From: CAZZIQ01 sp964654355
GTDB lineage: Bacteria > Pseudomonadota > Gammaproteobacteria > GCF-002020875
DNA: 18,284 nucleotides
NCBI GenBank assembly: GCA_964654355.1
Contig: CAZZIQ010000021.1
Location: 1-18,284, forward strand
Reading direction: 5' to 3'
Positions 7,746-16,597 of this stretch are shown one piece after another. Under the pieces are notes generated by a model that made no database searches, was not told where the DNA came from, and saw only the letters and a program-made list of their open reading frames with translations. The translations under genes and the position numbers were made by a program. The number at the start of each line of letters is the position of its first letter. The stretch's first letter is position 1.

Positions 7746-9022
7746 GATGACTCACCTCCGCGCGTACGCTCGCCCTGCGTACTCACCCGTACAATGCGTC
7801 GCTGCGCAGGACAAAGTTCATGCTCAATTCGCAACAACAGCGCAATCACCACCGCCGACAACAACAGACTAGTACCGCCATAACTCATCAAGGGCAGTGT
7901 CATCCCAGTGTTGGGCAACAAATGTGTGTTGACCCCAATGTTGATGAAGGCTTGCACGCCCACCCAGATACCCAACCCATGCGCCAGATGTGCGGCATAA
8001 CCTTGACCACAAGCCAGCGCACGCTGGCCTATCGAAAACGCCTTCCAGACCACATAAGCAAAGGCCAAAATCACTAGGCCGGTACCAATAAAGCCAAACT
8101 CTTCAGCAATAACGGCAAACAAGAAATCGGTATGAGCCTCAGGCAGATAAAACATCTTCTGCACGCTGCCACCGAGACCCACACCATCAAAACCACCACG
8201 GCCATAGGCAATGAGTGCTTGCGTGATTTGATAATTCGCACCCTGCGGATCAATCAGGAAAGGATCCGCCAAGAAGGCCTCAATGCGGCGCATCACATGC
8301 GGAAAAACAAACGGCATGATGGCAGCGAGCCCGCTGACAATACCAACCAGTAGCCCAACCTGAAGCATGGGAATGCGCGCGAGAAACATCATGCTCAGCA
8401 CAATCACCATAAGCACACCAAAGGCACCAAAATCCGGCTCAATCAGAATCAAGGTGGCTACCAAAGTGAGCAAAATGACGGGCCGAATGAAAGCCGCAAA
8501 GTGCAACTGCACCTCTTCACGATGACGCACCAGATAACTGGAGAGGTACACCACCGTTGCGAACTTCACCAACTCCGAAGGCTGCAGATTAAACAGGCCC
8601 AGCGGAATCCAACGCCGCGCACCATTAACCACCTTGCCAATACCGGGAATTAACACCAACAGCAGCAAGATCACACCAGCCAATAACAGGAATGGCCCCA
8701 CCCGCTCCCAGAATGCGATTGGGATGTGCATGACCAGCGCGCCTAAAAACAGGGCAAGCACGGCAAAGCTGCCCTGACGATAGAGGTAGTAGAACGGGTC
8801 ATTGTTCTTGAATTCAGCGACCGGCATAGACGCCGAAGTCACCATCACCACGCCAAACAACAACAATGCGAGCGCAACTGGAAATAATCCAGATTCAGTC
8901 AAGATCATCCAAGGTGAACGCTCGCCAGCACGTTGCGGACGCTGTGGCATGGGCGATGCCCATACCAACCAACTCCGCCAGAACGGCTGGGTGTTGCGTG
9001 GCGTAGCAGCAGTGCGACTCAT
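7742..9022 (-). CDS. ftsW: Septal peptidoglycan glycosyltransferase FtsW (SEDS family)
   Basis: Multi-span inner-membrane enzyme that polymerises lipid II into septal glycan strands with its partner FtsI. It has 426 residues, with a cytoplasmic N-terminus of about 40 residues and then about ten hydrophobic segments. SEDS signatures: GARRWIPLG (134-142), QPSELVKFA (147-155), the large periplasmic loop with EAHTDFLFAVIAEEFG (295-310), whose Asp299 is the expected catalytic aspartate, and the end motif LPNTGMTLPLMSYGGTS (369-385). The start at 9022 overlaps the murD stop (ATGA). It has only a weak upstream match (AGG nine bases away), unlike most neighbours, so initiation probably depends on ribosomes finishing murD. 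RodA is the only close alternative; the dcw position settles it as FtsW. Confidence 0.97.
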   Translation of the reverse strand: MSRTAATPRNTQPFWRSWLVWASPMPQRPQRAGERSPWMILTESGLFPVALALLLFGVVMVTSASMPVAEFKNNDPFYYLYRQGSFAVLALFLGALVMHIPIAFWERVGPFLLLAGVILLLLVLIPGIGKVVNGARRWIPLGLFNLQPSELVKFATVVYLSSYLVRHREEVQLHFAAFIRPVILLTLVATLILIEPDFGAFGVLMVIVLSMMFLARIPMLQVGLLVGIVSGLAAIMPFVFPHVMRRIEAFLADPFLIDPQGANYQITQALIAYGRGGFDGVGLGGSVQKMFYLPEAHTDFLFAVIAEEFGFIGTGLVILAFAYVVWKAFSIGQRALACGQGYAAHLAHGLGIWVGVQAFINIGVNTHLLPNTGMTLPLMSYGGTSLLLSAVVIALLLRIEHELCPAQRRIVRVSTQGERTRGGESS

Positions 9023-10512
9023 GTCAACGCGCCTACTGCCGCAGCAAACTGCATACCACGATCTTCATAATTGCGGAATTGATCTAGGCTGGCGCAGGCC
9101 GGTGAAAGCAAGACCACATCACCAGATTGAGCGACCTCTGCTGCACTCGCGACTGCCGCCTTGAGATCCAATGCATGGACAACGTTCGCAACCGGACGCA
9201 GCGCGCGATCCAGTGCGGCAGCATCTTCACCAATCAAAATGACGGCACGAAGTCGATCGCGAGCCGCCATTCGTAGTGGCAGAAAATCCTGTCCCTTACC
9301 TTGACCGCCGGCAATCAGAACGACCTTGCAATCTGGCGGCAATGCAGCAGCGGTTCCTTGCAATGCCGCAATTGCGGCACCCACATTGGTGGCTTTTGAA
9401 TCATTCAACCAACGCACGCCATGCCATTCACGCACACACTCACCGCGATGCGGCAAGGCATTGAATTGCTGTAGCGCAGACAAAAGATGAGTATCTGAGA
9501 GATCCACCGCACGAGTTGCTGCCCAGACCGCTAAGACGTTTGCTGCATTGTGCAGTCCCGTGAGCGGCAATTCTCCGACCGCAATCAGATCCTCTTGCGC
9601 ATGACGCAAGACCATCCCCTCTGCTGTGACCTGCAAACCAAACTCGCTCGCATCACGCGGCGGCGCCGCACGAAACCAGTGCCGACGCTGTGGCTGGCTG
9701 CGTGGGTGACGCGCAACTTGATAGCGTACCCATGCATCTTCAGCGTTCACCACAACATCCTCAGCAGCGTGCAAGATGCGCGCCTTGGCCTGAGCATAGT
9801 CTTCCAGGCTCGCATAACGATCGAGATGATCCGCACTGAGGTTGAGCCAGATGGCAATACGCGGCGCGAGACTGAAGGTGGTCTCGAGCTGAAAACTCGA
9901 CAGTTCCAACACATAGGCTTGCGCATCGTGACCTGCCTGCTCCGCTTGCAACAGCAGATCGAGTGCCGGAGTGCCCAAGTTGCCACCAACATAGACGCCG
10001 GCATGCGCCTGGCGCAGCACGGCGCCCAACAAGCTGGTCACCGTGCTCTTACCATTGGATCCCGTGACCGCATACACCGGTGCATCGACATAACGCGCAA
10101 ATAATTCAATATCGCCAATCACTTCAATACCACGCGCCATCGCACACTGTACCCATGGGTGCTGCACGCTCACGCCGGGGCTGACGACCAACTGACGGAT
10201 GTCTTCCCAAAGCTCAGGTAGGTTCTCACCAAGCGTGATACTCGCTTGTGGAAACGCTGCCTGAATCGCAGATAAGTTTCCCAGTGTTTTACGCGTGTCG
10301 GTGAGGCGAAGTTGCTCGCCACGCGACTGCAAGAAGCGTGCGACCGACTGCCCACTCTGACCCAATCCCAAGACCAAACGATGATTCCGCGCTGCGGCTT
10401 CGCGCATCGCCAAGTTGCCCGCATGACCGATCTCGGCTTGGGCAAAGAACAGTGGGATACGACTGCGACTGGACATCGGTCGTTGGTTCGGGACAAAGCG
10501 TGACATGGCCAT
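9019..10512 (-). CDS. murD: UDP-N-acetylmuramoyl-L-alanine--D-glutamate ligase MurD
   Basis: Second Mur ligase, adding D-glutamate to UDP-MurNAc-L-Ala. With the ATG at 10512 it has 497 residues, longer than the 438 of E. coli, mainly because about 45 residues precede the UDP-binding motif LVLGLGQSGQSVA (46-58). The ATP loop GSNGKST is at 151-157, ELSSFQLE at 203-210 and LSADHLDRY at 225-233. YAQAKARI at 239-246 holds the likely carbamylated lysine (243). LNDSKATN is at 369-376, GGQGKGQDF at 402-410 and SPACASLDQFRNYEDRG at 470-486. ATG 10512 has GGTGAG seven bases upstream. An alternative GTG at 10524 would overlap the mraY stop as GTGA, matching the pattern of the cluster, and a much later ATG at 10407 would remove most of the extension. 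Function is secure; the start is not. Confidence 0.96.
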   Translation of the reverse strand: MAMSRFVPNQRPMSSRSRIPLFFAQAEIGHAGNLAMREAAARNHRLVLGLGQSGQSVARFLQSRGEQLRLTDTRKTLGNLSAIQAAFPQASITLGENLPELWEDIRQLVVSPGVSVQHPWVQCAMARGIEVIGDIELFARYVDAPVYAVTGSNGKSTVTSLLGAVLRQAHAGVYVGGNLGTPALDLLLQAEQAGHDAQAYVLELSSFQLETTFSLAPRIAIWLNLSADHLDRYASLEDYAQAKARILHAAEDVVVNAEDAWVRYQVARHPRSQPQRRHWFRAAPPRDASEFGLQVTAEGMVLRHAQEDLIAVGELPLTGLHNAANVLAVWAATRAVDLSDTHLLSALQQFNALPHRGECVREWHGVRWLNDSKATNVGAAIAALQGTAAALPPDCKVVLIAGGQGKGQDFLPLRMAARDRLRAVILIGEDAAALDRALRPVANVVHALDLKAAVASAAEVAQSGDVVLLSPACASLDQFRNYEDRGMQFAAAVGALT

Positions 10513-10520
10513 GCGCGTGC

Positions 10521-11603
10521 TCACCGGATCTTCAGGCTGGCCAATCCGACCAGTACAAGAATTAAGGTCAGAATCCAAAAACGCACCGTCACGCGCGGCT
10601 CTGGCCAGCCCTTTTGTTCAAAATGATGATGCAAGGGCGCCATTCGGAAGATCCGTTTACCGCGCAACTTGAACGAACCCACCTGCAACATGACCGACAG
10701 TGTTTCCAGAACGAACACACCACCCATCACAAACAAAACCAATTCCTGCCGGACCAATACCGCTACGATGCCGAGTGCTGCACCGAGCGAAAGCGCGCCC
10801 ACATCGCCCATAAAGACCTGCGCGGGATAGGTGTTAAACCAGAGAAAACCAAGGCCTGCGCCGACCAAAGCAGCGCAGAACACCACCAACTCGGCAGCCA
10901 GTGGAATGTGGGGGATTTGTAGATAACCAGAAAAGACCGCATGCCCGCTGGCGTACGCAAACACAGCCAGTGCGCCCGCAACCAATACCACCGGCAGGAT
11001 CGCCAAGCCGTCCAAACCATCAGTGAGATTGACCGCGTTGCTTGAACCCACCACCACGAGATAAGTGAGCAGCACAAAGCCCAATCCCAACGGCACAGCT
11101 AGATCTTTCACGTAGGGAACGAGTAACGCCGTTTCATGTGGCATCGTCGCACTGTGGAAAAGATATAGCGCAACCACGATACCGATCGCAGACTGCAGGC
11201 TGTATTTATAGCGCGCGATCAATCCCTTCGAATTGCGCCGCACAATCTTCAACCAATCATCTGCAAGACCAATCAGCCCAAAACCGAGCGTGGTAAGCAG
11301 AACCACCCAAACGTAGCGATTGCTCAGGTCGGCCCACAACAAGGTGGCGACACTCAAAGCGACGAGAATCAGTGCCCCACCCATGGTCGGCGTACCCGCT
11401 TTTGACAGATGGCTCTGCGGACCATCATCGCGAATTTCCTGACCAAAACGCAGGACCTGCAGGCGACGAATCAACATCGGGCCCAGCAATAAAGCCATCA
11501 GCAGCGCAGTCAGCACGGCCAAGATGGCGCGCAAGGTGAGGTAGTTCACCACACCAAAACCGGTGTTGAACTGGGTCAACCACTGTGCCAGCAAGAGCAA
11601 CAT
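10521..11603 (-). CDS. mraY: Phospho-N-acetylmuramoyl-pentapeptide transferase MraY
   Basis: Integral membrane enzyme that transfers phospho-MurNAc-pentapeptide to undecaprenyl phosphate, giving lipid I. It has 360 residues, the same length as E. coli MraY, with about ten hydrophobic spans. Key motifs: GTPTMGG (70-76), the Asp115-Asp116 pair in LADDWLK, SSNAVNLTDGLDGLA (187-201), FNTYPAQVFMGDVGA with Asp267 (256-270), and the MAPLHHHFEQKGW histidine motif (321-333). The residue after GDVG is Ala269-Ala270 region (GDVGALSLG) where many relatives read GDVGSLALG, a mild change. ATG 11603 overlaps the murF TGA by one base (TGATG), with GGAGG ten bases upstream. The C-terminus ends LASLKIR, just before the murD start region. 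Confidence 0.98.
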   Translation of the reverse strand: MLLLLAQWLTQFNTGFGVVNYLTLRAILAVLTALLMALLLGPMLIRRLQVLRFGQEIRDDGPQSHLSKAGTPTMGGALILVALSVATLLWADLSNRYVWVVLLTTLGFGLIGLADDWLKIVRRNSKGLIARYKYSLQSAIGIVVALYLFHSATMPHETALLVPYVKDLAVPLGLGFVLLTYLVVVGSSNAVNLTDGLDGLAILPVVLVAGALAVFAYASGHAVFSGYLQIPHIPLAAELVVFCAALVGAGLGFLWFNTYPAQVFMGDVGALSLGAALGIVAVLVRQELVLFVMGGVFVLETLSVMLQVGSFKLRGKRIFRMAPLHHHFEQKGWPEPRVTVRFWILTLILVLVGLASLKIR

Positions 11604-12985
11604 CAGTGCGCGCCCTCCACTGCCGTCTCTTCGGTCAGAGCCTGCACCACACGTTCCATGCGCGCGCTACGCGAGCCCTTGACCAGCAGCGCCGCGCCCT
11701 TCGGTAACGCACCTATAGCCACCAACAAATCTTCCAATGCAACAAAACTCTGCGCGCCAATACCAAAGGCATCCGCCGCAGTCTTCGCCATTGGGCCCAG
11801 CGCAAATAAACCTTCTAATCCAGCCGCTGCAGCCGCCTTTCCAATCTCAGCATGCAAGCGCAGTGCATCTGCGCCCAACTCGCCCATATCCCCCAACACC
11901 AGATAACGCGGTGCAGCAAATCCACGTAACACCTCAATCCCCGCCCGCATCGATGCCGGATTGGCGTTATAGGTGTCGTCTAAGATGTGTTCATCACGCT
12001 TACCACGGCACAGCTGTAAACGTCCGGTAACTGGGGAAACCTTCGCTAAACCCGCTGAAATTGCTGCAACAGAGACATCCAATGCCAATACACCAGCGAC
12101 TGCAGCCGCTGCGTTCATTCGGTTGTGCTCGCCCAAGAGTGCGAAGGGCGCCTCAATCTCACCGACTGGCGTTGCCAAGCGAATACGTCCTGGCGCAGCG
12201 CCCAGGACACGCACATCAGCCTGCTCAGCATGGCCAAATGTAATCCGATGCAAGTGCTCAGTTGCAGCCAACCATTGCATCGCAAAGGCATCATCAAGAT
12301 TCACCACCGCCGTTCCACCTGGACGAACACCCGTGAAGATCTCCGCTTTTGCATTCGCGACACCCTGAAGAGAACCAAACCCTTCCAGATGTGCAGGGCC
12401 CGCATTGTTCAAAATCGCAACATCCGGACGCGCCAATGCAGTCAAGGATGCGATTTCTCCAGCATGATTCGCGCCCATCTCAATCACCGCCCATTGATGT
12501 TCCGGGCACAGCTGCAACAGCGTAAGCGGCACACCAATCTCATTGTTGCGGTTGCCAGGAGTGAACCAACCCGGACCCGTTTGCTGCAGAATTGCCGCAA
12601 GAATTTCCTTCACCGTGGTCTTGCCATTACTTCCGGTCAGACCAACCAGCGGATGATCGAACTCGGCCCGCCAAGCACGAGCAAGATCCTGTAACGCAAG
12701 ATTCGTATCCGCGACGCAGATTTGGCTCATGGCCAGATCATCATGGCTACGTGTCACAACGGCGCCCGCCGCCCCCTTACGCGCAACCTCGCGCAAAAAA
12801 TCTTCGGCATTGAAGTTTGGTCCCTGCAGCGCGACGAACAACTCATCCGCTCGCACAGTCCGACTATCACTATTCACACCTTGGAATCCGCGGTCTTCGC
12901 CAATCAATGACGTATGCAATACCGCAGCAACTTGCGAGAGTCGTGGTGCGGAAAGATTCAAGCCGGATGAATTCAACGTATTCAT
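11603..12985 (-). CDS. murF: UDP-MurNAc-tripeptide--D-alanyl-D-alanine ligase MurF
   Basis: Fourth Mur ligase, adding the D-Ala-D-Ala made by DdlB to UDP-MurNAc-tripeptide. It has 460 residues. The N-terminal UDP-binding domain has NSDSRTVRADELFVAL (38-53). The ATP loop GSNGKTT is at 118-124, VIEMGANHAGEI at 167-178, NNAGPAHLEGFG at 193-204, LGEHNRMNA at 284-292, DDTYNANP at 337-344, LGDMGELG at 364-371 and VKGSRSARME at 435-444, all as expected for MurF rather than MurC, MurD or MurE. ATG 12985 has GGAGG seven bases upstream and an ATGA overlap with murE. A GTG two codons earlier is less likely. The stop is shared by one base with mraY. Confidence 0.98.
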   Translation of the reverse strand: MNTLNSSGLNLSAPRLSQVAAVLHTSLIGEDRGFQGVNSDSRTVRADELFVALQGPNFNAEDFLREVARKGAAGAVVTRSHDDLAMSQICVADTNLALQDLARAWRAEFDHPLVGLTGSNGKTTVKEILAAILQQTGPGWFTPGNRNNEIGVPLTLLQLCPEHQWAVIEMGANHAGEIASLTALARPDVAILNNAGPAHLEGFGSLQGVANAKAEIFTGVRPGGTAVVNLDDAFAMQWLAATEHLHRITFGHAEQADVRVLGAAPGRIRLATPVGEIEAPFALLGEHNRMNAAAAVAGVLALDVSVAAISAGLAKVSPVTGRLQLCRGKRDEHILDDTYNANPASMRAGIEVLRGFAAPRYLVLGDMGELGADALRLHAEIGKAAAAAGLEGLFALGPMAKTAADAFGIGAQSFVALEDLLVAIGALPKGAALLVKGSRSARMERVVQALTEETAVEGAH

Positions 12986-14508
12986 GCGCACACCTCCGCC
13001 AATCGACGGAAGGCCTGCTGCACAGCAGCTTGATCAGTAAATGGCAAACAATCCGAACCGATCTGCTGGGTTGTTTCATGACCCTTGCCTGCAATGAGCA
13101 CCAGACCATTCGCATCCAAGGCAGCAAGTGCCTGCTGAATGGCTTGGGCACGATCCAACTCGATGTGCACTGCCTCAGGATGCTCAAAGCCTGCCAAGAT
13201 CTCAGTAAGGATCCCTTGTGGATCTTCACTGCGCGGATTGTCATTCGTCAGCCAAACCTGATCGGCATGATGTTCTGCAATCGTGCCCATCAACGCACGC
13301 TTGCCACGATCACGCTCACCACCACAACCAAACACAACGGCCAGCGGTCCATGATGGCGTACACGCAAACTGGTCAACGCAGCTTCAAGTGCCTGTGGCG
13401 TGTGCGCATAGTCAACAACTGCTTGAGGAGAACCAGGCTGATGCAAGGACTGCATCCGCCCAGGAACAGACTGCAGGTTCTCCAATACTCTCAATGCGTC
13501 AGCGAGCGGGACTTCTTGCAGGCGCAGAGCAGCGAAGACGGCTAACAGATTTTCAACATTGAAGCGTCCAAGCAACGTGCTCTGTATGACACCTTCACCC
13601 AGCACGCCTCGAATCCGGAAACGCAGCCCTTGTCCCACTGGAGCGTCTTCAATTTCAGCATGCACCTCTGCACTCGCTTCGAGACCATAACGAATGCACG
13701 TAACATCGGGATGCATCTGCGCATACCACTGCTCTGACCAAGGATCGCCGGCATGTAAAATGGCTTGCTGCAAACCCGGCCAGGCAAACAAGCGCTGCTT
13801 GGATGCGGCATAGCGAGTCTCATCACCGTGATAATCCAGGTGGTCACGCGCCAAACCTGTAAAGATGGCCTGCTCAATCTGGGTGCCATGCAATCGCCCC
13901 TGATCCAAAGCGTGCGAAGACGCCTCCATCACCACACGCGCAACCTCTTGTGCCGCAAACTCATGCAGATGTTGTTGCAGACGGAGCGCATCCAGCGTGG
14001 TCATGCCCAAATCGGCCAAGGCGCCCAAGCGACCCACACCCAACGTACCCATGTGCGCTGTCGATTGGCCTAATAGACCCCATGCTTGGGTCAGCAGATG
14101 CGCAACACTGGTCTTGCCATCCGTACCCGTTACCGCGGTGATGCGTAACAACTCACTCGGCGAACCATAAAAACCTGCTGCAACCCAGCCCAATAGACTG
14201 CGTAGTTGCGCAATCCCTTGCGCCGGCACCTGCAGCGCTGCCGTCTGAATCGGCACAACGCCATTCGCAGGAATTTCCCAAAGAATCGCCGCTGCACCCC
14301 GCGCGGTCGCCTGCTCAGCAAAGGCAAGTCCATGCTGCTTCATACCCTGCAGCGCAATGAATACATCACCCGGCTGCACAGCAGCCGCTGACAAGCAAAG
14401 CCCCGACACCGGCAAGCCCTGCAACGAAGACGGCAGGCCACCAACAGGCAGCAATCCAGTCAAGAGCTCACCGAGCGTCCATTGCGCTTGTTCTTCGGCA
14501 GCCATCAT
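12982..14508 (-). CDS. murE: UDP-MurNAc-L-Ala-D-Glu--meso-2,6-diaminopimelate ligase MurE
   Basis: Third Mur ligase. It adds the diamino acid that later takes part in cross-linking. It has 508 residues, with the ATP loop GTDGKTS at 128-134, TTLDALRLQ at 170-178, EASSHALDQGRL at 195-206 and DHLDYHG at 222-228. ASKQRLF (235-241) has Lys237 in the place of the carbamylated lysine, DYAHTP is at 366-371 and GCGGERDRGKR at 394-404. The specificity motif DNPRSEDP at 423-430 marks meso-diaminopimelate rather than lysine as substrate, so the wall is inferred to be the direct cross-linked mDAP type. ATG 14508 overlaps the ftsI stop (ATGA) with GGAGG six bases upstream; a second ATG follows directly. 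Confidence 0.98.
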   Translation of the reverse strand: MMAAEEQAQWTLGELLTGLLPVGGLPSSLQGLPVSGLCLSAAAVQPGDVFIALQGMKQHGLAFAEQATARGAAAILWEIPANGVVPIQTAALQVPAQGIAQLRSLLGWVAAGFYGSPSELLRITAVTGTDGKTSVAHLLTQAWGLLGQSTAHMGTLGVGRLGALADLGMTTLDALRLQQHLHEFAAQEVARVVMEASSHALDQGRLHGTQIEQAIFTGLARDHLDYHGDETRYAASKQRLFAWPGLQQAILHAGDPWSEQWYAQMHPDVTCIRYGLEASAEVHAEIEDAPVGQGLRFRIRGVLGEGVIQSTLLGRFNVENLLAVFAALRLQEVPLADALRVLENLQSVPGRMQSLHQPGSPQAVVDYAHTPQALEAALTSLRVRHHGPLAVVFGCGGERDRGKRALMGTIAEHHADQVWLTNDNPRSEDPQGILTEILAGFEHPEAVHIELDRAQAIQQALAALDANGLVLIAGKGHETTQQIGSDCLPFTDQAAVQQAFRRLAEVCA

Positions 14509-16313
14509 GGACGACCTCCGACACGCGCCAGCTGCAACTCCAATGAATGCCGCTCTGCATCGGGAACCACACCATACAAACGCAGTGCGGCCGACATAAT
14601 CTTTGAGAACACCGGCGCAGCAACTGCGCCACCGGTTTCACTATTCCCCTGTGGTGCCTCTAACATCACCGCCACCACAAAACGTGGCTGATCCGCCGGC
14701 GCCATCCCCGCGAATAAGGTGCGGTACTCGCCTTCAACATAACCGCCGCGATAATTGCGCGCAGTTCCGGTCTTTCCTGCAATTCGATAACCGGTGACTG
14801 CGGCTTTCTTCGCAGTCCCGCCCTCTTCCGTCACTGCCGTCATCGCTTCGCGCAGATTCCGCATCAACTTCGCCGACAGCACGCTATGACCCTCGTCATG
14901 CTGCGCCCCGTGCACAAACTGCACCGGCTTGAGCACGCCATCGTTCGCAATCACCGCATAAGCGCGCGCCAACTGCAGCAGGGTGACATTCAGGCCATAG
15001 CCATAGCCCATGGTGGCCTGATCAGTTGGAGTCCATACATAGGGATCACGCAAGAGACCACGCTCTTCACCCGGAATCCCTGAACCACTCCCCTGACCAA
15101 AACCAACCTCATGCAAAACGTCCCAAAGCTCTTCGCGCTCAACCCCAAGTGCGATCTTGGCTGCCCCGACATTGCTCGAATGCTTCAAGATCCCCGCAAG
15201 ATCGAGCGTACCGTAATCCTTGTTACGGTATTCCTTGACCGTATAGCCACCGCCAATCGGCATGTATCCCGGCGAGGTTTCAATCTGGTCTTGCATGCTG
15301 AATTTGCCACTGCGCAAACCTGCTGCAACCGTGAAGGGCTTAATCGTGGAACCGGGCTCCATTGGGTCCATCAGCGCACGGTTTTTCGCACCCTCTGAAG
15401 TGCGCTGGGCACGATCATTGGGGTTGAACGTTGGCGCACTCACCATGGCCAAGACTTCACCTGAGCGCGCATCCAACACCACGGCTGCACCACTGCGCGC
15501 CAGCTCTGCTTTCATCTGCTCGCTCAAGGCGCGCCAAGCGAGATACTGCAAGCGACGATCGACAGTGAGCTGAATCGATTGCCCTGGGCGCGGCGCATTC
15601 ACTACTTCAAGGTGATCAATCACACGATTCTTAGGATCGCGGACTACGCGCTGCTGACCCGGCTCACCACTGAGAACACGGTTGTAGGCATATTCAATGC
15701 CAGCCTGACCTTGATCTGCATGATCGGTGTACCCAACCAACTGGCCTGTGGTCTCCCCTGCCGGGTAAAAGCGTCGATATGATTCTTCACAACGCAGACC
15801 ACGCACACCGAGCGCACAGGCGTCACTGGCTTCTTGTGGCGCAATCTCTCGCTTCAAGGTAATGCGTACACGACCCGCTTCCTTTGCTTCACGCAAAGTC
15901 TTGCGTAGATCTACAGCACGCAAATCCAGCGCCTTGGCGAGGTCTGCATGCTTCTTTTCGTCCTTCAGCACATCCGCCACGCCATCTGCATAAATGCTGA
16001 CCATCGGCGTACTCACCGCCAGAACTTCGCCATTGCGATCAAAGATCATGCCGCGTGATGCCGGGATCTCCACCAAGGTTTGTGACTTACGGTCGCCTTG
16101 TGCCTCAAGGAAATCACTGCGATAGAGATGCAAGTATCCGGCCTTGGCCATCACAGCCACATAGGCCAGCAACAATATGCCGCCAACCAACCAGCGCCGA
16201 CTACCTGCAATCTCGATACGGTCAGCAGCGCGTGCACTGATCCGCTTACGTCCCGCAAACAAACTACGCTTGCTCGCGCCACGTGCAGATGAACGTTTGC
16301 CACCCCGTGTCAT
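14505..16313 (-). CDS. ftsI: Septal peptidoglycan transpeptidase FtsI (PBP3, class B penicillin-binding protein)
   Basis: Single-span inner-membrane protein whose periplasmic domain cross-links septal peptidoglycan and which works with FtsW. It has 602 residues (E. coli FtsI has 588). A strongly basic cytoplasmic tail of about 38 residues precedes the membrane span (about 41-58). The non-penicillin-binding domain starts near EIPASRGMIFDRNGEVLA (82-99). The transpeptidase domain has the catalytic STIK (Ser322, Lys325), SSN (379-381) and KTG (514-516) followed by TARNYRGGY. ATG 16313 makes an ATGA overlap with the ftsL stop. The upstream match to a ribosome binding site is weak (TTGGTG), which suggests dependence on ftsL translation. 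The stop overlaps murE. Confidence 0.98.
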   Translation of the reverse strand: MTRGGKRSSARGASKRSLFAGRKRISARAADRIEIAGSRRWLVGGILLLAYVAVMAKAGYLHLYRSDFLEAQGDRKSQTLVEIPASRGMIFDRNGEVLAVSTPMVSIYADGVADVLKDEKKHADLAKALDLRAVDLRKTLREAKEAGRVRITLKREIAPQEASDACALGVRGLRCEESYRRFYPAGETTGQLVGYTDHADQGQAGIEYAYNRVLSGEPGQQRVVRDPKNRVIDHLEVVNAPRPGQSIQLTVDRRLQYLAWRALSEQMKAELARSGAAVVLDARSGEVLAMVSAPTFNPNDRAQRTSEGAKNRALMDPMEPGSTIKPFTVAAGLRSGKFSMQDQIETSPGYMPIGGGYTVKEYRNKDYGTLDLAGILKHSSNVGAAKIALGVEREELWDVLHEVGFGQGSGSGIPGEERGLLRDPYVWTPTDQATMGYGYGLNVTLLQLARAYAVIANDGVLKPVQFVHGAQHDEGHSVLSAKLMRNLREAMTAVTEEGGTAKKAAVTGYRIAGKTGTARNYRGGYVEGEYRTLFAGMAPADQPRFVVAVMLEAPQGNSETGGAVAAPVFSKIMSAALRLYGVVPDAERHSLELQLARVGGRP

Positions 16314-16597
16314 GGCAGCACCAACATCTTTTCTGGTGCAGGCAAGATCATGCCGAGACGCTCACGCGCGCGCGACTCAATCTCTTCCTGCCACTTCGAT
16401 TCCTCCAAAGAAGAACGACCCCACTCAGCCACTAAAAACGCATGCTGCTTACGCAGTTTTTGTAGATCTGTATGCAAGTCACGCACATGATGCTGCGCAC
16501 GTGCGACTGCAATCGCACTGGCAACGACCAGCAGCAACAGAACCACCGTCAACAGTTGCGGCAGCTCAACGCCCTGGCGATACCAACGCGTACTCAT
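16310..16597 (-). CDS. ftsL: Cell division protein FtsL
   Basis: Small bitopic protein of the FtsQBL complex that activates FtsW-FtsI. It has 95 residues: a short cytoplasmic segment, a hydrophobic span at about 13-33 (rich in Leu, Val and Ala), and then a heptad-like periplasmic coiled coil (about 34-57, with HVRDLHTDLQKLRKQ). The tail contains ARERLGMILPAPEKM (77-91), the region conserved in proteobacterial FtsL. Sequence conservation in this family is low, so the call rests on size, topology, this tail and the position between rsmH and ftsI. ATG 16597 overlaps the rsmH stop (ATGA) and follows GAGGTGA at seven bases. Confidence 0.94.
   Translation of the reverse strand: MSTRWYRQGVELPQLLTVVLLLLVVASAIAVARAQHHVRDLHTDLQKLRKQHAFLVAEWGRSSLEESKWQEEIESRARERLGMILPAPEKMLVLP

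Noticed and set aside
9550..10104. A 184-codon plus-strand open frame opposite murD
   Set aside because: Fully inside murD on the opposite strand, with no motif and no conserved start context.
12817..13545. A 242-codon open frame on the plus strand opposite murE and murF
   Set aside because: Antisense to two intact Mur ligases, with no family features and irregular composition (many His, Arg, Thr and Gln); no promoter or ribosome binding site seen.
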